Assembly (NCBI GenBank): GCA_934247225.1
Contig: CAKQJE010000014.1
Location: 7,385-71,384 of the forward strand
Source: an uncultured Clostridia bacterium
GTDB taxonomy: Bacteria; Bacillota; Clostridia; Christensenellales; Borkfalkiaceae
DNA length: 64,000 nt
Reading direction: 5' to 3'
Part shown: positions 8,697 through 17,064 of the stretch, one piece after another
How the letters are laid out: the number at the start of each line of letters is the position of its first letter
Numbering within the stretch: the stretch's first letter is position 1
Position numbers and translations under genes: made by a program
Notes under the pieces: model-generated
What the model was told of the DNA's origin: nothing
Database searches by the model: none
The model's input: the letters and a program-made list of their open reading frames with translations, nothing else

Positions 8697-11318
8697 ATGG
8701 CAACGACTAAGAAAAAAGATTTGTCTCCGATGATGAAGCATTACAATTCCGTTAAGGAAAAATATCCCGATTGCGTGATTTTTTATCGTCTCGGAGATTT
8801 TTACGAAATGTTTTTCGACGACGCGGTACGGGTTTCCAAAATGCTCGATCTCACGCTTACGGGTAGAGATTGCGGGCTTGACGAAAGGGCGCCGATGTGC
8901 GGAATACCTTATCACGCCGCCGATACTTACATAGCAAAACTCGTCGAGATGGGCGAAAAGGTAGCGATATGCGAGCAGGTCGAAGATCCGTCTTTGGCTA
9001 AGGGGCTTGTCGAAAGAGACGTTGTCCGTATCGTAACCGCAGGAACGCTCACCGAAGAATCGCTTATCGACGAAAGGGAAAATAACTTTATAGCTTGCGT
9101 GTATCTTACGGAAAGAAGCGCGGGGTATTGCTGGTGTGATATCACTACGGGCGATTTCTACGCTAAAAAGTGCGAAACGAGCGACCCGTTAACCGAAATC
9201 GCGGATAATCTCACGAGAATAAATCCGTCGGAAATCATTTGCAACGCAAAAATGGCTGTAACGGCGGATAATATGCCCGTCGTCAGACACGGAGTTTTGC
9301 CGAAATTCAGAAAATACTATGAAGATAACTTTTCGTTTTTCAACGCAGATAAAGCTTTAAAAGAGCAGTTCGGCGTTATAAGCTATAAAGCGTTCGGCTT
9401 TGACGATAACGATTCTCTTCTGATTATTCCCGCAGGCGCGCTTATCGCCTACCTTAAAGAAACTCAGAAACGCGCGCTTGTCAATATAAACGGAATAAAA
9501 CTCGAAAAGAGCGAAGATCTGATGTATCTCGACTCGGCGGCGCTCAGAAACCTCGAACTTACGAGAAGTATGGGCGAAAGAAAGCGTTACGGTTCGCTTT
9601 TGTGGGTTCTCGACCAGACCGAAACGCCTATGGGCGCGAGAATGCTCACAGGTTGGATAAAAGCTCCGCTTCAAAGCGTTGAAAAGATAAATTACAGGCT
9701 TGACGGCGTAGAAGAATTTTATAAAAATCCGCTTTTAAGAAGCGGCGTGACGGAACAACTGAAATTTATAAGAGATACCGAAAGGATAGCGGGAAAAATA
9801 TCAAACGGAAACGTAAACCCCAAGGATTGTATTACGCTCGGAGAATCTCTCAGCGCGTTTCCGAACGTAAAACTTCAACTTTTCGGCGTTTCATCTGCGA
9901 TTTTGCAGGATGTTTATAATAATATCGGCGATTTCGAAGAGCTTTCGAAGTTGTTGCAAAGCGCCATAGATCCCAAGGCTTCGTCCGTAATGAAGGACGG
10001 CGGTTATATAAAGGAAGGATTCGATCCCGAACTCGACAGGCTGCGTTCTCTGAGAAAAAATTCGAAGAGAACCATAGATGAAATGGAAGCTCGCGAAAGG
10101 GAAGCTACGGGAATAAAAACTTTGAAAATAGGTTTCAACAGGGTTTTCGGATATTATATCGAAGTTTCGAATTCCTTTAAAAACCTTGTTCCTTACAACT
10201 ACACGAGAAAACAAACGCTGGTCGGCGCGGAAAGGTATATAACCGAAGAACTTAAAAAACTCGAAACCGATATTTTATCGAGCGAAGAACAAGCGCTTCG
10301 CTTGGAAGCGGAATTATTCTCGAAAATCAGAAGCGTTCTTACCGATAACGTAAAGAAAATTCAGCGCAGTTCGAAGTCTATCGGTTGCGTTGACGCGATT
10401 TGTTCGCTTGCAAACGTTGCAAAAAGAAACGGGTATGTAAGACCTGTCATAACCGATTTCGGACAGCCTATGGACATCGTCGGAGGAAGACACCCGGTCG
10501 TGGAAGCGGTTTCAAGCGAACCTTTCGTTTCGAACGACGCTTATCTCGATTGCGACGAAAACAGGGTAATGATTATAACGGGACCGAACATGGCGGGTAA
10601 AAGCACGTATATGCGACAAAACGCGCTTATCGCGATAATGGCGCATGTCGGCAGTTTCGTTCCGTGTAAATCTGCGCAGATTCCGCTTATCGACAAAATT
10701 TTTACAAGGGTCGGCGCAAGCGATAATCTTATATTCAACCAAAGCACGTTTATGGTCGAAATGACCGAAGTTGCGGCGATTTTGCTCAATGCAACAGAAA
10801 AAAGTCTGCTTGTTTTAGACGAGGTCGGAAGAGGTACGAGTACTTACGACGGGCTTTCTATCGCCTGGGCTGTTGTCGAATTTCTCGCTAAAAAAACCAA
10901 AGCTAAAACGTTATTCGCGACGCATTATCACGAGCTTTCCGAACTCGAAGGGGTTATCGAAGGCGTTAAAAATTACAAAATAACCGTCAGAGAACAGAAC
11001 GGAAATATAGTATTTTTAAGAAAAATCGCAAGGGGTAGCGCAAACCGAAGCTTCGGTATAGAAGTCGCTTCGCTTGCGGGCGTGCCGAAAACGGTAACGG
11101 ACAGAGCAAAAACGATTTTGAAAAAACTCGAAAAAAACGACCTTGCGAAAAAGAATACCGAAACGAATAACGAGGCGGAAGAAATCGAAGAGATACCGGA
11201 TACGCCCGCAGTTCGTTCCGAGGTAGAGGAAATACTTGCAAGCACAGACGTGAATTCGATAACTCCTATCGACGCGTTAAAACTTTTATACGAATTAAAA
11301 AACAAAATAAACGGATAA
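8697..11318 (+). CDS. mutS: DNA mismatch repair protein MutS
   Basis: Recognises mismatches and recruits MutL. 873 residues. The mismatch-reading F-Y-E is residues 35-37 (GDFYEMF); connector, lever and clamp regions follow; Walker A is near 629-636 (GPNMAGKS) and Walker B is LLVLDEVGRGTSTYDG. The helix-turn-helix dimerisation region and a C-terminal tail with an acidic linker and the end LKLLYELKNKI are present, as in full-length MutS. An AGAGG lies eight bases before the ATG. It follows miaB by 16 bases and precedes mutL by 4, so they are cotranscribed. Confidence 0.97.
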   Translation: MATTKKKDLSPMMKHYNSVKEKYPDCVIFYRLGDFYEMFFDDAVRVSKMLDLTLTGRDCGLDERAPMCGIPYHAADTYIAKLVEMGEKVAICEQVEDPSLAKGLVERDVVRIVTAGTLTEESLIDERENNFIACVYLTERSAGYCWCDITTGDFYAKKCETSDPLTEIADNLTRINPSEIICNAKMAVTADNMPVVRHGVLPKFRKYYEDNFSFFNADKALKEQFGVISYKAFGFDDNDSLLIIPAGALIAYLKETQKRALVNINGIKLEKSEDLMYLDSAALRNLELTRSMGERKRYGSLLWVLDQTETPMGARMLTGWIKAPLQSVEKINYRLDGVEEFYKNPLLRSGVTEQLKFIRDTERIAGKISNGNVNPKDCITLGESLSAFPNVKLQLFGVSSAILQDVYNNIGDFEELSKLLQSAIDPKASSVMKDGGYIKEGFDPELDRLRSLRKNSKRTIDEMEAREREATGIKTLKIGFNRVFGYYIEVSNSFKNLVPYNYTRKQTLVGAERYITEELKKLETDILSSEEQALRLEAELFSKIRSVLTDNVKKIQRSSKSIGCVDAICSLANVAKRNGYVRPVITDFGQPMDIVGGRHPVVEAVSSEPFVSNDAYLDCDENRVMIITGPNMAGKSTYMRQNALIAIMAHVGSFVPCKSAQIPLIDKIFTRVGASDNLIFNQSTFMVEMTEVAAILLNATEKSLLVLDEVGRGTSTYDGLSIAWAVVEFLAKKTKAKTLFATHYHELSELEGVIEGVKNYKITVREQNGNIVFLRKIARGSANRSFGIEVASLAGVPKTVTDRAKTILKKLEKNDLAKKNTETNNEAEEIEEIPDTPAVRSEVEEILASTDVNSITPIDALKLLYELKNKING

Positions 11319-11322
11319 AAAA

Positions 11323-13308
11323 ATGCCTAAAATAAATATTCTCGATAAAAAGATTTATAACAGAATTGCTGCCGGAGAAGTCGTCGAACGTCCGTATTCG
11401 GTTGTAAAAGAACTTGTCGAAAACGCACTCGACGCCAAAGCCGACGATATAGAAATCGTTATCGAAGACGGCGGTAAGAAACTCATCCGCGTGAGCGATA
11501 ACGGATGCGGAATATCCGCGGACGATTTGACGAAAGCTTTTTTACCGCACGCGACAAGTAAAATATCAACCGTAGACGACCTCGATCATATTCTTACCCT
11601 CGGTTTCAGAGGAGAAGCGTTGGCTTCTATCGGCGCGGTTTCGAAAGCTTCTATCGTTACAAAAACAAGCGACGAAGAAATGGGTAACATGATTACCTGC
11701 GAGGGCGGAGCGATAGGCGACGTAGATGCTTACCCGTCGGAAACGGGAACGACGGTTATCGTCGAAAATTTATTCTACAACACTCCCGCGAGAGCAAAAT
11801 TCCTGAAAGCTTCCAAAAGCGAAGAAACGGACATTACGAATATAATTACGAGGCTTATTTTATCGCATCCGAACGTCGCTTTTAAATATACCTCGAACGG
11901 AAAAACGATAGCTCAGTCTTTCGGCGGAGGGCTTGACGAAGCGATAATCGAAATTTACGGATATAACGCGATAACCGATTGTATTCCGATAGAAACCGAG
12001 AAAAACGGTATGAAAATAAGCGGTTATCTCGGGCATTATTATTTCACTAAACCGAACAGAACCTATCAGACGGTGATTTTGAACGGAAGATACGTCGTAA
12101 ACAACACGATTCAGTCGGCAATTCACAACGCATATTCGTCTTATCTTATGAAAAGGCAATATCCGTTTTATGTTCTGAACATAGATATGTCTCCCGAAAC
12201 CGTCGACGTAAACGTTCATCCGAATAAAACCGACGTAAGATTTATCGATAATCAGGTTATATATTCCACGCTTTATTCGATAGTTACGAAAGTTCTCGAC
12301 GGTTCTGCCGCTGCGCTCGATATCGTAAAGCGCAACGATTATATGCAGATCGATATCGGTTCGAGACCTATCGTTCCGAAGAAAGAAATCAAAAACGAAG
12401 ACATAAAAGAAATTCATTGCGACAGACCGTTCGTCTCTTCCTTTAACGGCGATTTCCTTAAAAAAAGTATAGACGAGCGTGAAGAAGACGAAAAATCCGG
12501 GTGCGAAAAAACAGAGTACGAAAAATCGGCGGTAAATCCGACCGAAAGTATTTCGAAACCGATACAAAGAAAAATCGGATTTATGGAAGAGAATAACGAC
12601 ATCGAACCCGAAACAGAAAATGAAAAAAGTAGCAAAATCGATGATATATTCTCAGAAAATAAGAAATATATAGCGGAAATAGAAGCGAGAAAAAAAGAAG
12701 AGAGCGAGAAAGCCGAACAGCAGGAATTGGACGTTAAGACCGATTTCAGAGTTGTAGGGCAGGTTCTTACCACTTATCTCATTCTCGAAAGAGGCGACGA
12801 AATTTTCTTTATCGATCAGCACGCCGCTCACGAAAGACTTTTATACAACAAATATATGGAAGAGTATAAGAACGGAAAAGTCGACGAGCAGACAATGTTT
12901 GTGCCTTATATTTTCCGCGTGAACGAGAGCGAGTCCGAATTTATTATAGGGAAGTTTAAAGATTTAAGAAAAATGGGATTCGATATTTCGGAATACGATA
13001 CCAACGAATTTTCGGTTTATTCCGTTCCGCTTACCCTTTTCGATATCGACCTGAAATCGTTTTTCGACGATTTGCTTTCCGATATATCTTTCAAAAAAGA
13101 AACCGTTCCCGAAATAATCCACGACAAAATCGCAATGAAAGCCTGCAAAGCGGCTATAAAATCGGGTAAAGTTTTAAGCGAGGACGAAATCGACGCGCTT
13201 TTGAATGCTATGAATTACGACACGACTATGCGCTGTCCGCACGGAAGACCCGTTACGGTCAGGATTTCGAGAACGGAGATCGACAAATGGTTCAAGAGGA
13301 TTGTCTGA
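11323..13308 (+). CDS. mutL: DNA mismatch repair protein MutL
   Basis: ATPase and latent endonuclease that couples mismatch recognition to strand removal. 661 residues. GHKL ATPase motifs ELVENALDAKA, DNGCGI and GFRGEALASIG lie at the N terminus; a charged variable linker covers about 340-470; the C-terminal endonuclease domain starts near 480. The metal-binding DQHA begins at D498, with E504, but the second glutamate of the E-x4-E motif is N509 here (HERLLYNK). ACKAAIKSG and CPHGRP are intact. Four bases after mutS; its 3' end overlaps miaA by 22 bases. Confidence 0.96.
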   Translation: MPKINILDKKIYNRIAAGEVVERPYSVVKELVENALDAKADDIEIVIEDGGKKLIRVSDNGCGISADDLTKAFLPHATSKISTVDDLDHILTLGFRGEALASIGAVSKASIVTKTSDEEMGNMITCEGGAIGDVDAYPSETGTTVIVENLFYNTPARAKFLKASKSEETDITNIITRLILSHPNVAFKYTSNGKTIAQSFGGGLDEAIIEIYGYNAITDCIPIETEKNGMKISGYLGHYYFTKPNRTYQTVILNGRYVVNNTIQSAIHNAYSSYLMKRQYPFYVLNIDMSPETVDVNVHPNKTDVRFIDNQVIYSTLYSIVTKVLDGSAAALDIVKRNDYMQIDIGSRPIVPKKEIKNEDIKEIHCDRPFVSSFNGDFLKKSIDEREEDEKSGCEKTEYEKSAVNPTESISKPIQRKIGFMEENNDIEPETENEKSSKIDDIFSENKKYIAEIEARKKEESEKAEQQELDVKTDFRVVGQVLTTYLILERGDEIFFIDQHAAHERLLYNKYMEEYKNGKVDEQTMFVPYIFRVNESESEFIIGKFKDLRKMGFDISEYDTNEFSVYSVPLTLFDIDLKSFFDDLLSDISFKKETVPEIIHDKIAMKACKAAIKSGKVLSEDEIDALLNAMNYDTTMRCPHGRPVTVRISRTEIDKWFKRIV

Positions 13309-14228
13309 TTTCTCACCTGAACAAAGTTGTGGTCGTTCTCGGTCCCACGGCGTCGGGAAAATCCTCTTTGGCGGTTGAAATCGCTCTTAAATTCGGCGGA
13401 GAAATAGTGTCTGCCGACTCTGTTTCCGTTTATAAAGATCTCGATATCGGTTCGGCAAAACCGTCGATAAGCGAAATGAAAGGCGTGCCGCACCATCTTA
13501 TCGACGTTGTATCGCCGAAAAGTTCCTTTTCGGTAGGAGATTACGAAGAGCTTGCATTGCCTGTAATTCAGGATATTTTAAAGAGGGGAAAACTTCCCGT
13601 AATTTGCGGCGGTACGGGGTTTTATATAAATTCCGTATTGTATAAAATGAGTTACGGTCTTTCCAAAGGAAACTTGGAAATACGCGGGAAATACGAGAAG
13701 ATCGCCGCCGAAAACGGCAAAGAAGCCGTTTATGCCGTTTTAAAAGAAAAAGATCCGGAAACGGCAGAGAAACTTCATCCGAACGATCTTGTAAGAGTTA
13801 TAAGAGCGCTTGAAATTTTCGAAGGAACGGGGGTAAAAAAATCCGAAATAAAAGACGAAATGACGCCGCGCTTCGATTTTGCGGCATTATTTCCGTCGAT
13901 GCCGAGAGAAGTTTTATATGAAAGAATAAACGCGAGAGTAGACGACATGCTTTCCCGCGGACTTGTAAACGAGGTTCGGGGGCTTTTGAAAAGCGGAGTA
14001 ACGCTTTCCGATCAGTGTATGCAAGGCATCGGTTACAAGGAGATTGCCGAAGCTTTAACGCGTGGCGAAGAGGTTTCGGCGGAGCTTATAAAAATGAATA
14101 CGCGCCGCTATGCCAAAAGACAGATAACGTTTTTCAAGCGTTTTTCAAATCTCGAACATATCGATATGACAGCGCCCGAAGCTTATGAAAAAACTTTTAA
14201 AATCGTAGAAAATTTCTTAAATTTTTAA
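13287..14228 (+). CDS. miaA: tRNA dimethylallyltransferase MiaA
   Basis: Adds the dimethylallyl group to A37 of tRNAs reading UNN codons, giving the substrate of MiaB. 313 residues. Walker A at 19-26 (GPTASGKS), the DSVSVYKDLDIGSAKP loop, HHLIDV, and the C-terminal RRYAKRQITFF. Start ATG 13287 is chosen because GGAG sits eight bases upstream, inside the end of mutL; it gives about ten residues more than the usual beginning just before the P-loop. A strong hairpin terminator follows 18 bases after the stop and closes the unit. Confidence 0.95.
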   Translation: MVQEDCLISHLNKVVVVLGPTASGKSSLAVEIALKFGGEIVSADSVSVYKDLDIGSAKPSISEMKGVPHHLIDVVSPKSSFSVGDYEELALPVIQDILKRGKLPVICGGTGFYINSVLYKMSYGLSKGNLEIRGKYEKIAAENGKEAVYAVLKEKDPETAEKLHPNDLVRVIRALEIFEGTGVKKSEIKDEMTPRFDFAALFPSMPREVLYERINARVDDMLSRGLVNEVRGLLKSGVTLSDQCMQGIGYKEIAEALTRGEEVSAELIKMNTRRYAKRQITFFKRFSNLEHIDMTAPEAYEKTFKIVENFLNF

Positions 14229-14231
14229 ATG

Positions 14232-14278
14232 TTTTACGTTTAACGTAAAAGCTCCCGAAAGATATCGGGAGCTTTTTT
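14232..14278. terminator. Bidirectional terminator between miaA and the exonuclease gene
   Basis: Perfect 12-base arms AAAAGCTCCCGA (14247-14258) and TCGGGAGCTTTT (14265-14276), loop AAGATA, flanked by A-runs and T-runs on both sides. Immediately before it is a second palindrome, TTTTACGTT-T-AACGTAAAA (14232-14250). It serves convergent miaA and the lexA-linked exonuclease, whose stop codon overlaps the T-tract. Confidence 0.9.
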
Positions 14279-15281
14279 ATAATCTTGTTTCGTAATATTT
14301 TGTAAGAAACTCTTTATCGTTGAATTCGAGATTTTTTTCATATCCGCAAAGAGCTTCGAGTTCCGACAAGGTTATTATCGTAACCTTTCTTTTTTTGATT
14401 TGTTCAACCAAAGCCTTTCGTTTATCGTTATCGTTTTTATCGGTTACGACGAACAGCGAGCAGGAGTCCGCGTCTCTTGTGAAACCGTAACCTTTTTCGG
14501 TGAAAAGTTTTATGAGCGTTCTGGTATAATTTACGTCGAGTTTTTCGGTTTTGTATGAAAAACAGATTTTACCTTTTCCGCGTTTTGAAGAAAGCGATGA
14601 AATAAAATCGTAGAACAGAACGGACTGAATTTTCTTGCTTCGTTTAAGTCCGTAAAGCTCGGTGTTCAAAGCGTCCGAATAATTCATATGATATCCGAAG
14701 GGGTCGTTTACTCCGTTATGAATGCTGTATTTGTTTATCAGATCCGAAAGGGATATGTTTTCTTCTTCGAGGAATTTTTTTAAAAACATGACCGAAACGG
14801 CGGCGTCGTCGTCCGAACGGTGTTCCGTGTAAGTCAAGCCGTATTTTTCGCCGAGCGTTTTAAGTCCGACGGAATTTGCTTCGGGATGAATGAGCTGATA
14901 GAGAAACTGGGCGTCGATAAACTCGAATTCTATTCTTTCAAGTCCGTATTTATCGCATGCGTCGTTGAGATATTTAACGTCGTTTACCATTGAAAACCCG
15001 ATAACGGTTCTACCTTGGAAAAGCGATTTGACAAACTCGTATTTTTCGGAAAACTTCGGAGCTTTTCTGAAATCTTCAACTTCGTAAGCAAACGTGACGC
15101 CCGTTCTTTTGGCGTTTTTCTTATCGCCGACGGCAAAACGTTTGGGCAGAGGATTGAACAAAACGTCCTCGCGAGCCGTAATATTAAGATTTTCGTCGCA
15201 AATGCAGTAACCGATCGAGCATAAGCTTCCGTCGTTATCTTTTCCCGTGCAGCTCTCTGTGTCTATTGCAAGATATTCCAT
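14277..15281 (-). CDS. DnaQ-type DEDDh 3'-5' exonuclease with BRCT-like tail
   Basis: Probable 3'-5' exonuclease of the DNA polymerase III epsilon superfamily, 334 residues. Catalytic acids: D7 and E9 (AIDTES), D101 in the ExoII region, H154 and D159 in ExoIII (HRSDDDAA), all present. Residues about 235-315 resemble a BRCT domain (GKICFSYKTEKL... CSLFVVTDKNDND... VTIITLSELEAL); that part is less certain. Its ATG abuts the lexA stop (TAAATG) and AAGGA lies 11 bases upstream, so it is cotranscribed with lexA and probably SOS-induced. It is not the polymerase III PolC exonuclease; exact substrate unknown. Confidence 0.8.
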   Translation of the reverse strand: MEYLAIDTESCTGKDNDGSLCSIGYCICDENLNITAREDVLFNPLPKRFAVGDKKNAKRTGVTFAYEVEDFRKAPKFSEKYEFVKSLFQGRTVIGFSMVNDVKYLNDACDKYGLERIEFEFIDAQFLYQLIHPEANSVGLKTLGEKYGLTYTEHRSDDDAAVSVMFLKKFLEEENISLSDLINKYSIHNGVNDPFGYHMNYSDALNTELYGLKRSKKIQSVLFYDFISSLSSKRGKGKICFSYKTEKLDVNYTRTLIKLFTEKGYGFTRDADSCSLFVVTDKNDNDKRKALVEQIKKRKVTIITLSELEALCGYEKNLEFNDKEFLTKYYETRL

Positions 15282-15878
15282 TTATCTGTATTTCCTTATA
15301 AGCCCTATAACCTTGCCTAAAACAATCAATTCGTCGACGATTATATCGTCGTACGCGGAGTTTTCGGGGTGGAGAATAAACTTTCCGTCACGCTTGAAAA
15401 ATCTTTTAACCGTTGCGGAATCGTTCACAAGCGCGGCGATCAGTTCTCCGTTCTCGGCGGTGTCCTGCTTTCTTATGATTACTTTATCTCCGCTGTAAAT
15501 GCCGATTTCTTTCATACTGTCGCCTTTAACGTTTAAAATAAACGTTTCGGAAGTCGTTTCGAAATCTCTCGACAAAGGGTAGTATTCGTCGAGATTTTCG
15601 ACGGCAAGAATAGGCGTTCCCGCGGCAATCGTTCCGACGACGGGAACGGAAATGCAATCGGCTTTGGGTTTTGTGAGCATTATGGCTCTCTTTTTGCTTC
15701 CGCTGATGCTGATCGACCCGTTTTCTTCGAGTTTTTTAAGATACGAATGGCATGTTGCGGTGGATTTAATGGATAAATCGCGGCAAATTTCCCTTACCGA
15801 CGGAGGATAACCGTAGTTATCGATGAAACCTTCCACATAGGAAAGGACTTCGTTAAGTTTTTCGTCCGTTTTAGACAT
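15282..15878 (-). CDS. lexA: SOS repressor LexA
   Basis: Represses DNA-damage genes until RecA filaments trigger self-cleavage. 198 residues. N-terminal winged helix (residues about 1-65, YPPSVREICRDLSIKSTATC), cleavage site A86-G87 in TIAAGTP, catalytic S121 (GDSM) and K158 (ATVKRFF). Its own operator overlaps its promoter -35 box. The 5' leader, about 76 bases, starts with an inverted repeat (15909-15956). Downstream and directly adjacent is the DnaQ-like exonuclease. Divergent from a small cysteine-rich protein whose promoter is 22 bases from the operator. Confidence 0.96.
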   Translation of the reverse strand: MSKTDEKLNEVLSYVEGFIDNYGYPPSVREICRDLSIKSTATCHSYLKKLEENGSISISGSKKRAIMLTKPKADCISVPVVGTIAAGTPILAVENLDEYYPLSRDFETTSETFILNVKGDSMKEIGIYSGDKVIIRKQDTAENGELIAALVNDSATVKRFFKRDGKFILHPENSAYDDIIVDELIVLGKVIGLIRKYR

Positions 15879-15908
15879 TTTGTTTACCCTTTTATTTTAG
15901 CGTCGTTA

Positions 15909-15956
15909 TATCGGAAAAAGTTTCGGCGGCTTATTGCGACGATAAATTTTCCGATA
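15909..15956 (-). repeat. Inverted repeat at 5' end of lexA mRNA
   Basis: Arms TATCGGAAAA (15909-15918) and TTTTCCGATA (15947-15956), 10 bases, perfect, 28-base loop. The outer edge coincides with the predicted lexA transcription start. The same core arms (TCGGAAAA/TTTTCCGA) occur at 20827-20859. Confidence 0.55.
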
Positions 15957-15961
15957 ATCTG

Positions 15962-15990
15962 AGTATACCATATTTTTCCTTAAAAATCAA
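15962..15990 (-). promoter_or_regulatory. lexA promoter
   Basis: On the minus strand: TTGATT (15985-15990), 17-base spacer, TATACT (15962-15967) preceded by TGG, an extended -10. Confidence 0.75.
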
Positions 15991-16001
15991 ACATTTGTTT
16001 G
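15988..16001. promoter_or_regulatory. Probable LexA operator (SOS box)
   Basis: CAAACATTTGTTTG is a perfect 14-base palindrome resembling the Gram-positive LexA site CGAAC-N4-GTTCG with G-to-A and C-to-T changes in each arm. It overlaps the -35 of lexA, the expected place for autorepression. Confidence 0.6.
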
Positions 16002-16022
16002 CCGAAATTTATTGAAAAAACA

Positions 16023-16051
16023 TTGAAAAAAATTATATTTGGTGTTATAAT
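16023..16051 (+). promoter_or_regulatory. Promoter of small cysteine-rich protein
   Basis: TTGAAA (16023-16028), 17-base spacer, TATAAT (16046-16051) preceded by TGT. Divergent from the lexA promoter and close to its operator, so LexA might also influence it. Confidence 0.7.
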
Positions 16052-16082
16052 TTAAATGTTCGATAATTACGGAGTCAAAACA

Positions 16083-16268
16083 ATGAAAAAAGAAAACAAA
16101 TTAAACGAAGAAAGCGAAGAAGAGTGCGTTTTATACGACAGAAAGTGTATCGGTTGCGGGGAGTGCGAACTGTGCGATCTCGACCCTTTGAAAATATGCG
16201 ACAATTGCGGTAAATGCATCGATATGAAAGACGTTGCGAGCGTTAAAATAGACAGTATAGAAAAGTAA
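16083..16268 (+). CDS. Small cysteine-rich protein, two CxxCxxC motifs
   Basis: 61 residues. An acidic N terminus (KLNEESEEEC) is followed by CIGCGECELC and CDNCGKC, a spacing that suits zinc or an iron-sulfur cluster. Function not recognised; similar short proteins occur in Clostridia, but no role is claimed. Start ATG 16083 has GGAG eight bases upstream; a longer frame from 16056 begins only five bases after the -10 box and has no ribosome site. Monocistronic between its own promoter and the next promoter at 16343. Confidence 0.75.
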   Translation: MKKENKLNEESEEECVLYDRKCIGCGECELCDLDPLKICDNCGKCIDMKDVASVKIDSIEK

Positions 16269-16342
16269 AATCGTCTGTCGGATTTTTCGCGGAAAAATAG
16301 GTGAAAATTACATAAATTACGCTTTGGTCAAATAAAAAACTC

Positions 16343-16371
16343 TTGCAATTTGACAGAGAATAATATATAAT
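16343..16371 (+). promoter_or_regulatory. Sigma-A promoter of site-2 protease, leaderless
   Basis: TTGCAA (16343-16348), 17-base spacer, TATAAT (16366-16371). ATG 16378 is seven bases downstream of the -10, exactly the expected transcription start; no Shine-Dalgarno. A TTGACA at 16350 is too close to be the -35. Confidence 0.65.
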
Positions 16372-16377
16372 TAACGT

Positions 16378-17064
16378 ATGGAATATTTTTTGGGTAAGCT
16401 CGTCCTGTATCTGGCGAACTTTCTTGCAATTCTGATCGTTCTGCCGTGTCACGAGTTCGCTCACGCGTTTGCCGCCGTCAAAAACGGAGACGAAACGCCG
16501 AGACTTAGCGGCAGATATACGCTTAACCCGTTCGCGCACTTCGATCCTTTGGGTCTTGTGATGCTTATCGTGTTAAGATTCGGTTGGGCAAAACCCGTAC
16601 CCGTTAACCCCGATAATTTCAGAAACAGAAAAAAGGGATGCATATGGGTATCGATTGCGGGCGTTCTGACGAATATCGTTATGGCGATTATCGTATGTCC
16701 GCTGTTTTTACTTGTCGCTTACAATAAGATTTTGTATATCGGGCAGGATTGGTCGGTATACATCGATATGCTTATAACGTACTTTTTCGCGTCGCTTTTT
16801 TACACGAATATCGGCTTGTTTGTATTCAACCTTCTGCCGATTTATCCGCTCGACGGATTCAGGTTATACGAATCTTTGTCCACAAAGCGCGGAAAGTTCT
16901 ATTATTTCGTTACGAGATATAGTTTTTATATTCTGATCGGAATTCTTCTTCTCGGTTACGCTTCGGATATTTTCGGGATCTGGTGGCTCGATATTTTAGG
17001 CGTTGCGATGCAAAAGATTTCCGAGCCGATAATTTATTTATGGAGTTTGATTTTAGGGATATGA
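16378..17064 (+). CDS. Site-2 protease family (M50) membrane metalloprotease
   Basis: Polytopic zinc protease of the S2P/YwhC type, 228 residues with about five membrane segments. Zinc site H25-E26-x-x-H29 (CHEFAH) in the first segment; third ligand D159 in YPLDGF (usually NPxPxLDG). Substrates unknown; in many Firmicutes this gene precedes scpAB without a clear functional link. Predicted leaderless start. The stop overlaps the scpA start as ATGA. Confidence 0.9.
   Translation: MEYFLGKLVLYLANFLAILIVLPCHEFAHAFAAVKNGDETPRLSGRYTLNPFAHFDPLGLVMLIVLRFGWAKPVPVNPDNFRNRKKGCIWVSIAGVLTNIVMAIIVCPLFLLVAYNKILYIGQDWSVYIDMLITYFFASLFYTNIGLFVFNLLPIYPLDGFRLYESLSTKRGKFYYFVTRYSFYILIGILLLGYASDIFGIWWLDILGVAMQKISEPIIYLWSLILGI

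Noticed and set aside
11860..12567. 235-codon open frame on the minus strand in mutL
   Set aside because: Antisense to conserved MutL; no independent evidence.
16350..16355. TTGACA as -35 of the site-2 protease promoter
   Set aside because: Only 10 bases from TATAAT. TTGCAA at 16343 has the right spacing.
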